Shown here: one piece after another, positions 1-4,918 of the stretch
How the letters are laid out: each line of letters starts with the position of its first letter
Numbering within the stretch: position 1 is the stretch's first letter
Assembly: GCA_964440875.1 (NCBI GenBank)
Contig: CAYTTS010000046.1
Coordinates: forward strand, 1 to 8,766
Direction: 5' to 3'
Source of the DNA: JAAZDN01 sp964440875
GTDB taxonomy: Bacteria; Bacillota_I; Bacilli_A; Erysipelotrichales; Erysipelotrichaceae
Length of the DNA stretch: 8,766 bases
The notes under the pieces: model-generated
What the model saw: the letters and a program-made list of their open reading frames with translations, nothing else
The model's database searches: none
Told to the model about the DNA's origin: nothing
Made by a program: the position numbers and the translations under genes

Positions 1-6
1 AAATTG

Positions 7-37
7 GCTTGGTTAACATACCAGGCTTTTTTATTTT
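7..37 (+). terminator. Rho-independent terminator of an upstream gene outside the window
   Basis: A 7-bp stem (7-13 with 20-26, including one G-T pair, loop TAACAT) is followed by T6-A-T4. This is the classical intrinsic terminator layout, and it shows that the operon starting near position 80 is transcribed separately from whatever lies upstream. The gene it serves is not visible. Confidence 0.75.
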
Positions 38-80
38 GTGAAAAACAATTATTTTATTAATATATTTTAATTAATATGAT
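36..80 (+). promoter_or_regulatory. AT-rich promoter region of the DUF3284-mupG-gntR operon
   Basis: A promoter must lie between the terminator at 7-37 and the first gene, but its boxes are ambiguous. One reading uses -10 TATGAT (75-80) with a poor -35 (TTTTAT, 52-57, 17-bp spacer). Another uses -35 TTGTGA (36-41) with -10 TAATAT (58-63, 16-bp spacer). In both readings the operator at 87-98 falls at or just after the start of transcription, where a bound repressor would block RNA polymerase. Confidence 0.4.
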
Positions 81-86
81 ATCATA

Positions 87-98
87 TGGTATATACCA
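87..98. promoter_or_regulatory. GntR/HutC-type operator O1 (perfect palindrome)
   Basis: TGGTATATACCA is a perfect 12-bp palindrome between the promoter and the Shine-Dalgarno site of the first gene. It contains the GTnTAnAC core known for HutC-subfamily GntR regulators. Two further copies of the TGGTnTAnACCA pattern lie before the PTS operon (2381 and 2531). Because this copy precedes the operon that encodes the GntR protein, it implies autoregulation. Binding by that protein is inferred. Confidence 0.75.
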
Positions 99-120
99 CT
101 GTAATATGGAGGGCGATAGT

Positions 121-576
121 ATGGAACTAAAAGTAAATATGGACGTAAGTGCTGATGAATTTTTTAATGTCTTAGCGGAATCTATAATATATGACATTAA
201 AGAGAGTACTAATAAAACAATTACAAAAGATAAAATTCGTAAAGGTTATTCATACACTAAGACTTTAAAAACAAGACTTGGAAAAGATGGAAAAGTTAAA
301 GTTACTATTAAAGATTTTGATGATAGTAAGTATGTTGCTAGTTTCCTAAGTTCACAAGGAGAAAATATTGTTTCTTATGAAGTTGAAGAGTTGGATGATA
401 AATCATTAAATGTAAAGTATACGGAAGCGTTTATTGGCGATAGTAAAATGAAGTCAGCTAACTTTAGTATCATGAGTTTTTTATTTAAGCGAGGAAATAA
501 AAAACGCGGTTATAAGAGTTTAAATCAAATAGAAAACGTCATAATCTCTAGAAGAGGGAGTGTAGAAAGTGATTGA
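121..576 (+). CDS. DUF3284 domain-containing protein
   Basis: A 151-residue protein that resembles the Firmicutes family DUF3284, whose members often sit beside cellobiose-type PTS genes and GntR regulators; the biochemical function is unknown. No signal peptide or membrane segment is visible, so it is probably cytoplasmic. The N-terminal strand (about residues 2-9), the amphipathic helix after it and the later alternating strands (about 58-105) recall a START/SRPBCC-like ligand-binding fold, but that is only my inference. The tail (about 122-146) is basic. The ATG at 121 is preceded by GGAGGG (108-113) with a 7-nt spacer. The earlier in-frame ATG at 76 would put the operator inside the coding region and has no ribosome site, so I reject it. 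The 3' end overlaps the next gene by 8 nt, which suggests translational coupling. Confidence 0.8.
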   Translation: MELKVNMDVSADEFFNVLAESIIYDIKESTNKTITKDKIRKGYSYTKTLKTRLGKDGKVKVTIKDFDDSKYVASFLSSQGENIVSYEVEELDDKSLNVKYTEAFIGDSKMKSANFSIMSFLFKRGNKKRGYKSLNQIENVIISRRGSVESD

Positions 577-1657
577 TTTAGGTATTTCGATTTATCCTGA
601 TAAATCTAATTTAGAAGATGATTTAAAATATATTGATCTTGGGGCTAAATATGGAGTAACAAGAATATTTACAAATCTTTTAGGTTTAGGGGATAAACCA
701 ATAAATGAAATAGTTGAAGAGTTTAGTAAAAGAATATCACATGCTCATAAATATAATATTGAAGTTATTGTTGATGTTTCTCCTTCAGTATTAGAAGAGT
801 TAAAAATACCACATGATGACTTATCGTTTTTCAATGATATTGGTGCTGATGGTATTAGAATGGATGAGGCCTTAGATGGTCATAAAGAAGCTTTAATGTC
901 TCACAATCATTATGGATTAAAGATTGAGGTTAATGCGAGTGGAAATGTCTCGCAAATTGAAAATATTTTAGCCTTTCATCCTAATAGAAATAAGGTAGGA
1001 GCATCACATAATTTTTATCCACAAAGATATACAGGTTTAGATTTAGATTATTTTATTAAAAATAGTGAAAAAGTTAGGGCTTTAAATATAAGTCAATCTG
1101 CCTTTGTATCAAGTAATAACAGAGATGCATTTGGTCCTTGGGATCTAAATGAGGGTCTTCCAACCTTGGAGATGCATAGAGATCTTCCAATAGACCTTCA
1201 GGCAAGACATTTAGTTGCGACAAACTTGATTGATAATATATCGATATCAAACTGTTATGCCAGTGAAGAGGAATTTATCTCTTTAGCAAATATTGTTAGT
1301 AATAAAGTAAATATTAAGCTAGATTTAGAATATGAATTAAGTGATATTGAGAAGACGATATTATACTACCCAGAACATTTTGTTCGTGGAGATATATCAA
1401 AGTATATGAGAAGAAGTACTATGACAAGAGTACATTTCGCTAATAGATCCATTACTCCTAATAATACACGTGACCTTAAGCGTGGAGATGTGGTAATATT
1501 AAATAATGAATATGGAAGGTATAAAGGCGAACTACATATTGTTTTAGAAGATTTAGTTAATGAAGGTAATAAGAATGTCGTAGGTAGAGTTAAAGAAGAA
1601 GAAATGTTTATGCTTGAATTTTTAGACTCTTGGAGTCACTTTGTAATTTTAGAATAA
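569..1657 (+). CDS. DUF871/MupG-like 6-phosphoglycosidase (GH170)
   Basis: A 362-residue protein of the DUF871 family, the full usual length, with a TIM barrel (about 1-245) followed by a small cyclophilin-like beta domain (about 250-362). Recognisable family signatures are HNFYPQRYTGLD (147-158) and EGLPTLE (195-201). The characterised member, Staphylococcus aureus MupG, is a cytoplasmic 6-phospho-N-acetylmuramidase that splits MurNAc-6P-GlcNAc. Many homologues instead lie in cellobiose-type PTS loci, as here, and their substrate is not established. No MurQ etherase or MurP transporter is present in the window, so the muramyl substrate is uncertain. The start is GTG at 569, served by AGAGGGAG (553-560, 8-nt spacer), and overlaps the DUF3284 stop. 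The regulator gene follows after 20 nt. The fold and family are clear; the exact substrate is inferred. Confidence 0.85.
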   Translation: MIDLGISIYPDKSNLEDDLKYIDLGAKYGVTRIFTNLLGLGDKPINEIVEEFSKRISHAHKYNIEVIVDVSPSVLEELKIPHDDLSFFNDIGADGIRMDEALDGHKEALMSHNHYGLKIEVNASGNVSQIENILAFHPNRNKVGASHNFYPQRYTGLDLDYFIKNSEKVRALNISQSAFVSSNNRDAFGPWDLNEGLPTLEMHRDLPIDLQARHLVATNLIDNISISNCYASEEEFISLANIVSNKVNIKLDLEYELSDIEKTILYYPEHFVRGDISKYMRRSTMTRVHFANRSITPNNTRDLKRGDVVILNNEYGRYKGELHIVLEDLVNEGNKNVVGRVKEEEMFMLEFLDSWSHFVILE

Positions 1658-1677
1658 ACATAGAAAGGAGTTCTGAC

Positions 1678-2352
1678 TTGAGAAAACCAATATATTTACA
1701 GATTAAAGATATAATAAAAGATGAAATTGAAGACAAAGAATCAAATGAAGCTATAGAGTCAGAACGAGCATTATCTCACCGACTAAAGGCTAGTCGTATG
1801 ACAGTTCGTAAGGCTTTAGATGAATTAGTTGAAGAAGGCTACTTATATCGTGAAAAGAATCGTGGTACTTTTGTATCTAATAAGACGTTTATAAAGAAAA
1901 ATACTATCGATCCTACCATAGAAGTTAATGATATAGAATATCGTTTGATAAATTTTGATGTTAAGTATTCTGTACAAGAAGAAGTATTAAACAAACTTAA
2001 CTTAGAATTGAAAGAAGACCACTCAATGATTAGAGCGGTTAGGATAGCTTATAAAAATAAAAAGCCTGAGAAAATTGAAGAGTATTACATGATTAGATCT
2101 CATATTAATGAGAAGTATATTAATAGATTTGATAAACTTTTAGATTTAAACTCCTATCTAGTTGATGGAAGTATCAATCAAAGTTTCATCCCGATGATTG
2201 TCCCGGTTCAATATGCGGCCATTTTACAACTTCCAATTGATGCGCCAATAATAAAGATTGAAGGGATAGTTAGAAACAAGAGTGGAGTCCCGTTTATATA
2301 CTACTGTGCATATAACAATCCAAAAGTTAAGAAAATTGAAATAACATTATAA
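1678..2352 (+). CDS. GntR/HutC-family transcriptional regulator with UTRA domain
   Basis: A 224-residue regulator. Residues 1-68 form the winged helix: PIYLQIKDII at the start, ESERALSHRLKASRMTVRKAL (28-47, split over the positioning and recognition helices) and the wing GYLYREKNRGTFVS (54-67). Residues about 78-222 match a UTRA effector domain, which in this subfamily usually senses a phosphosugar. The usual LPSER motif is here IESER. The start is TTG at 1678, preceded by AAAGGAG (1664-1670, 7-nt spacer). An earlier in-frame TTG at 1630 lies inside the previous gene without a ribosome site. It is the last gene of the first operon, 20 nt after the MupG-like gene. I infer that it binds the three TGGTnTAnACCA sites in the window and controls both operons. 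The weak TTG start may keep repressor levels low. Confidence 0.9.
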   Translation: MRKPIYLQIKDIIKDEIEDKESNEAIESERALSHRLKASRMTVRKALDELVEEGYLYREKNRGTFVSNKTFIKKNTIDPTIEVNDIEYRLINFDVKYSVQEEVLNKLNLELKEDHSMIRAVRIAYKNKKPEKIEEYYMIRSHINEKYINRFDKLLDLNSYLVDGSINQSFIPMIVPVQYAAILQLPIDAPIIKIEGIVRNKSGVPFIYYCAYNNPKVKKIEITL

Positions 2353-2378
2353 GTCAGAATATAAATTCTGGCTTTTTT
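2353..2378 (+). terminator. Rho-independent terminator of the gntR operon
   Basis: An 8-bp stem (2353-2360 with 2365-2372, one G-T pair, loop ATAA) followed by T6 begins immediately after the regulator stop codon. It separates the regulatory operon from the PTS operon, which therefore needs its own promoter. Confidence 0.85.
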
Positions 2379-2380
2379 AA

Positions 2381-2392
2381 TGGTCTACACCA
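2381..2392. promoter_or_regulatory. GntR/HutC-type operator O2 (upstream site)
   Basis: TGGTCTACACCA matches the TGGTnTAnACCA pattern and lies 2 nt after the terminator T-tract. It is 150 bp upstream of O3 (start to start) and about 100 bp above the -35 box of the PTS promoter, too far for direct occlusion. It might support repressor looping or control a weak promoter next to it (TATGAT at 2397-2402 with a poor -35). Its role is inferred. Confidence 0.65.
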
Positions 2393-2420
2393 CTTTTATG
2401 ATATAAAGTGGAAATCATAA
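2390..2420 (+). repeat. Overlapping inverted repeats next to operator O2
   Basis: Two mutually exclusive inverted repeats share bases here. CCACTTT (2390-2396) pairs with AAAGTGG (2405-2411), extendable to 9 bp with a bulged T. TTATGAT (2396-2402) pairs with ATCATAA (2414-2420). The first shares the right half of operator O2. No T-tract follows, so this is not a terminator. Function unknown; AT-rich intergenic DNA can produce such repeats by chance. Confidence 0.45.
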
Positions 2421-2483
2421 CACTGATAGTATATAAATCATTGTAAAAGTACTTAAAATATTAAATTTATAGGCAAAAAGTAG

Positions 2484-2497
2484 GGAAAGCGTTTACA
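2484..2497. promoter_or_regulatory. Catabolite-responsive element (cre) for CcpA
   Basis: GGAAAGCGTTTACA matches the known cre consensus TGWAANCGNTNWCA at 13 of 14 positions; only the first base differs. It covers the whole -35 box of the PTS promoter (2492-2497), so CcpA binding would prevent polymerase access. This fits carbon catabolite repression of a secondary sugar PTS. The CcpA gene itself is not in the window. Confidence 0.8.
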
Positions 2498-2520
2498 AGA
2501 TAAGATAGTTGTGGTATATT
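2492..2520 (+). promoter_or_regulatory. Sigma-A-type promoter of the PTS operon
   Basis: The -35 box TTTACA (2492-2497) and -10 box TATATT (2515-2520) are separated by 17 bp, and a TG one base before the -10 (2512-2513) makes it an extended -10 promoter. Predicted transcription start is about 2527. The cre site covers the -35, and operator O3 begins about 4 nt after the start point, so the promoter is placed for both repression by CcpA and repression by the GntR protein. Confidence 0.8.
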
Positions 2521-2530
2521 GTAATTACAG

Positions 2531-2542
2531 TGGTATAGACCA
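2531..2542. promoter_or_regulatory. GntR/HutC-type operator O3 at the PTS promoter
   Basis: TGGTATAGACCA matches the TGGTnTAnACCA pattern shared with O1 and O2 and spans about +5 to +16 of the predicted transcript. A repressor bound here would block initiation or early elongation. A half-site-like TGGTATAT also overlaps the extended -10 at 2512-2519, but its right half is not conserved. Confidence 0.75.
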
Positions 2543-2543
2543 G

Positions 2544-2582
2544 TTATCAAGGGTGATAATTGGAGAGTTAACTAATGTTAAC
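2544..2582 (+). repeat. Inverted repeats in the leader of the PTS mRNA
   Basis: The roughly 84-nt leader before the EIIB start contains TTATCA-AGGG-TGATAA (2544-2559), a perfect 6-bp stem with a 4-nt loop, and two copies of GTTAAC (2567-2572 and 2577-2582). The GTTAAC copies can pair around a loop that includes the first bases of the upstream ATG at 2575. Both stems are short and AT-rich. A role in leader folding or translation is possible but unproven. Confidence 0.4.
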
Positions 2583-2610
2583 GATGAAAAAGAGGGGAAG
2601 GGAAGATATA

Positions 2611-2931
2611 ATGGTAAACATCTTATTAGTATGTACAGCCGGAATGTCAACAAGTATGTTAGTTAAAAGAATGCAAGAGGCTGCAGAAGCTAAAGGCATT
2701 GAAGCAACTATTTGGGCGGTTGGAGATGCAAACTCAACAGAAGAGTCAAAGAAAGCTGACATTGTTCTATTAGGACCTCAGGTAAGATACCTGAAAGGAA
2801 ATATGGAAAAAAAGGTTGAGGGGAAAAAACCTGTTGATGTTATAGACATGAGAGTCTATGGATCAATGGATGGGGAGAGTGCTTTATATTCAGCACTAGA
2901 ATTGTTAGAAAACTTTAAAAAGGAGAATTAA
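2611..2931 (+). CDS. PTS lactose/cellobiose-family EIIB component
   Basis: A 106-residue cytoplasmic phosphocarrier, the usual size for the family. It receives phosphate from EIIA and passes it to the sugar carried by EIIC. The signature LLVCTAGMSTSMLV (residues 5-18) gives the phospho-cysteine Cys8 and its P-loop. The start chosen is ATG 2611, with AAGGGA (2598-2603) 7 nt upstream, because family members begin right before this first strand. An in-frame ATG at 2575 also has a good ribosome site (GGAGAG, 2562-2567) and would add a basic 12-residue extension. It is the first gene of the PTS operon and lies 3 nt before EIIC. The order EIIB-EIIC-EIIA-GH4 equals Bacillus licBCAH, pointing to cellobiose or oligo-beta-glucosides; the exact sugar is inferred. 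Confidence 0.93.
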   Translation: MVNILLVCTAGMSTSMLVKRMQEAAEAKGIEATIWAVGDANSTEESKKADIVLLGPQVRYLKGNMEKKVEGKKPVDVIDMRVYGSMDGESALYSALELLENFKKEN

Positions 2932-2934
2932 AAC

Positions 2935-4356
2935 ATGGAAAGATTTATGGGGTGGATGGAAGAGAACTTTCTTCCGATAGCTGCAAAGATTGGTTCACAA
3001 AAGCATTTAGTAGCAGTTAGAGATGCTTTCATTGGTATTATGCCAATTACAATGGTTGGATCAGTAGCAGTATTATTAAACGTATTCTTACGTGACTTAC
3101 CAGGCGCAGCAGAAATGACAGGCTTTGTTGAAACAATGCAGCCAATCATTGGTGTTAACGGTAAAGTTTGGTTTGGATCTATTGCTATCTTAGCATTAGT
3201 ATTCGTATTCTCATTAGGTTATAACGTTGCTAAAGCATACGATGTAAACCCATTAGCGGGTGGAGTTGTAGCATTTGCATCATATATGGTTACATTACCA
3301 GAAGCTACTAACTTTACAGCAACTATTGCTGGAGTTGGAGCAGACGCATTTGATAAATTAACAGCACTAGGTGTTGAAAATATTGAAGTATTAAATAATG
3401 CAGAAGGTGTAGCAGAAGGTATTGGTATGGCAGTTGGTCAATGGGGTAATATTAATTTAGCTTATACAGGAGCAGCAGCTTTATTCTCAACATTAATCGT
3501 AGGTTTATTTGCAACACTAATTTATGCAAAATTAATGGAGAAAAATGTTACTATTAAATTACCTGATACAGTTCCATCAGCAGTAAGTAATGCTTTTGCA
3601 GCAATTATTCCAGGTGTTGTTGCTGTATACGCAACAGCAATTGTTGGTATCTTAGCAGTAAACGCAACAGGTGTTGCAATTCCAGACTTAATTACTAAGT
3701 ATGTACAAGCACCTTTACTAGGATTATCACAATCAGCATTCTCAGTAGTTATTACAGTATTCTTTGTTCAATTATTCTGGTTCTTTGGATTACATGGATC
3801 AAACGTACTTGCTCCGATCTTAGACGGAGTTTATGTTGTAGCACTTAATGAAAACACTGCAGCATATGAGTTAGCTAAATCAGCAGCGGATCTTCCTCAC
3901 TTATGGACTAAGTCATCATTTGATGCTTATACAAACTTAGGTGGATCAGGAATGACACTAGCGTTGATTATCGCAATCATCGTATTCTCTAAACGAGATG
4001 ATCAAAGAACAATCGCAAAATTAGGTGCACCAATGGGTGTGTTCAATATTAATGAGCCAATCACATTTGGTATGCCAATTGTATTAAACCCAATCTATGC
4101 AATTCCTTGGATTATTATTCCACCAATTATGACTATTATTGCTTATACATTAACAGCAATGGGTGTAATTCCTCCAACGTTTGTACAAGTACCTTGGGTT
4201 ATGCCAGCAGGTGTATTAGCATTCCTGGCAACAGGTGGTAACTTCTTAGCGGCACTAGTAGCACTAATGAACTTATTCATCGCATTCTTAATCTGGACTC
4301 CATTTGTATTACTTGCAAATAGAGCACAAGATATAGATACTGATAAAGAAGACTAA
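2935..4356 (+). CDS. PTS lactose/cellobiose-family EIIC permease
   Basis: A 473-residue integral membrane permease with roughly ten hydrophobic segments that binds the sugar outside and releases it as the 6-phosphate inside. Two conserved substrate-site motifs are visible: GLHGSN (285-290, His287) and NINEPITFGMPIVLNP (371-386, Glu374), corresponding to the His and Glu known in the Bacillus cereus ChbC structure. It is somewhat longer than many members (about 430-450), mostly through a loop of about residues 121-172. The ATG at 2935 follows AAAGGAG (2919-2925) with a 9-nt spacer. Its codon use looks more biased than that of its neighbours (mostly GCA/GCT for Ala, TTA for Leu), consistent with high expression. 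A strong hairpin separates it from EIIA. Family is certain; sugar specificity cannot be read from sequence. Confidence 0.95.
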   Translation: MERFMGWMEENFLPIAAKIGSQKHLVAVRDAFIGIMPITMVGSVAVLLNVFLRDLPGAAEMTGFVETMQPIIGVNGKVWFGSIAILALVFVFSLGYNVAKAYDVNPLAGGVVAFASYMVTLPEATNFTATIAGVGADAFDKLTALGVENIEVLNNAEGVAEGIGMAVGQWGNINLAYTGAAALFSTLIVGLFATLIYAKLMEKNVTIKLPDTVPSAVSNAFAAIIPGVVAVYATAIVGILAVNATGVAIPDLITKYVQAPLLGLSQSAFSVVITVFFVQLFWFFGLHGSNVLAPILDGVYVVALNENTAAYELAKSAADLPHLWTKSSFDAYTNLGGSGMTLALIIAIIVFSKRDDQRTIAKLGAPMGVFNINEPITFGMPIVLNPIYAIPWIIIPPIMTIIAYTLTAMGVIPPTFVQVPWVMPAGVLAFLATGGNFLAALVALMNLFIAFLIWTPFVLLANRAQDIDTDKED

Positions 4357-4369
4357 AAATTAAATTAAA

Positions 4370-4398
4370 ATATACACTTGCTACTTGCAAGTGTATAT
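4370..4398 (+). repeat. Strong intercistronic hairpin between EIIC and EIIA
   Basis: A perfect 12-bp stem (4370-4381 with 4387-4398) closes a TACTT loop in the 69-nt gap between the EIIC stop and the EIIA start. It is not followed by a T-tract (ACTTGTATTTAG follows), so it is a poor terminator. Likely roles are protection of the upstream mRNA from 3' exonucleases, or partial attenuation that sets the ratio of EIIB and EIIC to EIIA and GH4. The hairpin is seen; its role is inferred. Confidence 0.7.
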
Positions 4399-4425
4399 AC
4401 TTGTATTTAGAAAGAAGAGGTAGTT

Positions 4426-4743
4426 ATGGAGAAGATAGAACTGATTTATTTCCAAATGATTTCAGCTGTTGGGACAGCTAAGTCAATGTATATTGAAGCA
4501 ATTCAATTCGCTAAAATGGGCGATTTTGAAAAGGCGGAAGAATGTGTAGAAGAAGGTAATGAAATGTTTATTGAAGGACACCAAGCACATGCTAAACTAT
4601 TACAAAAAGAAGCATCAGGTGAGAAGATTGAATTTTCACTACTATTAATACATGCAGAAGATCAGTTTATGGTTACTGACTCATTTAAAATATTAACATT
4701 AGAATTTATTGATTTATATAAGAGGTTAGAAGTAGGTAAGTAA
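4426..4743 (+). CDS. PTS lactose/cellobiose-family EIIA component
   Basis: A 105-residue cytoplasmic phosphocarrier that takes phosphate from HPr and donates it to EIIB; family members form helical trimers. The active-site motif LLLIHAEDQFM (72-82) gives phospho-histidine His76, with Asp79 in the position of the trimer's metal-binding aspartate. Length is standard. The ATG at 4426 follows GAAGAGG (4414-4420) with a short 5-nt spacer. It lies 69 nt after EIIC, behind the hairpin, and its stop codon is one base from the start of the small membrane protein. With EIIB and EIIC it completes one sugar-specific transporter. Confidence 0.94.
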   Translation: MEKIELIYFQMISAVGTAKSMYIEAIQFAKMGDFEKAEECVEEGNEMFIEGHQAHAKLLQKEASGEKIEFSLLLIHAEDQFMVTDSFKILTLEFIDLYKRLEVGK

Positions 4744-4744
4744 A

Positions 4745-4900
4745 ATGGATAACAAATGGATTTACTTTATTATGACAATTGGATTTTTATCAATAGCGAC
4801 TGCGCCAATGATGAATAATCCTACGCCTAACATTATCGTAGGTATTTTGATAGTGATACTAAGCTTTTATCAAGCGAAAAAGAGTAATAAGAAGAAATAG
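4745..4900 (+). CDS. Small two-segment membrane protein of the PTS operon (hypothetical)
   Basis: A 51-residue reading frame fills the gap between EIIA and the GH4 gene. It begins one base after the EIIA stop, with a weak site (TAGG, 4733-4736, 8-nt spacer), so it is probably translated by coupling. Residues about 5-21 (WIYFIMTIGFLSIATAP) and 29-42 (NIIVGILIVILSFY) are hydrophobic, joined by a short polar turn with MNNPTP. The tail QAKKSNKKK is strongly basic, so by the positive-inside rule both ends would face the cytoplasm. I do not recognise a family. Its position suggests a partner of the EIIC permease or of PTS assembly, but that is only guilt by association. Support for it being a real gene is its exact fit into the operon and its coherent membrane topology. 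Confidence 0.7.
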   Translation: MDNKWIYFIMTIGFLSIATAPMMNNPTPNIIVGILIVILSFYQAKKSNKKK

Positions 4901-4918
4901 ATAATGAGGGACTAATGC

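Noticed and set aside
10..23. TGGT-N6-ACCA resembling a fourth GntR operator
   Set aside because: The half-sites are 6 bp apart, not 4, and the centre lacks the TA core. The repeat is explained as the stem of the terminator.
76..120. Upstream ATG that would extend the DUF3284 protein by 15 residues
   Set aside because: The extension runs across the operator at 87-98 and the ribosome site GGAGGG, has no ribosome site of its own, and overlaps a possible -10 box. ATG 121 is much better.
1630..1677. Upstream TTG that would extend the GntR regulator by 16 residues
   Set aside because: It lies inside the preceding gene with no ribosome site, and the extra residues are not part of the GntR fold. 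TTG 1678 has AAAGGAG at the right distance.
2421..2560. A riboswitch or small RNA in the PTS leader
   Set aside because: The predicted leader is only about 84 nt, its stems are short and AT-rich, and I recognise no conserved riboswitch core or PTS antiterminator (RAT) pattern.
4370..4398. Intrinsic terminator that would end the operon after EIIC
   Set aside because: No run of T follows the stem, and essential EIIA and GH4 genes lie downstream without a visible promoter.
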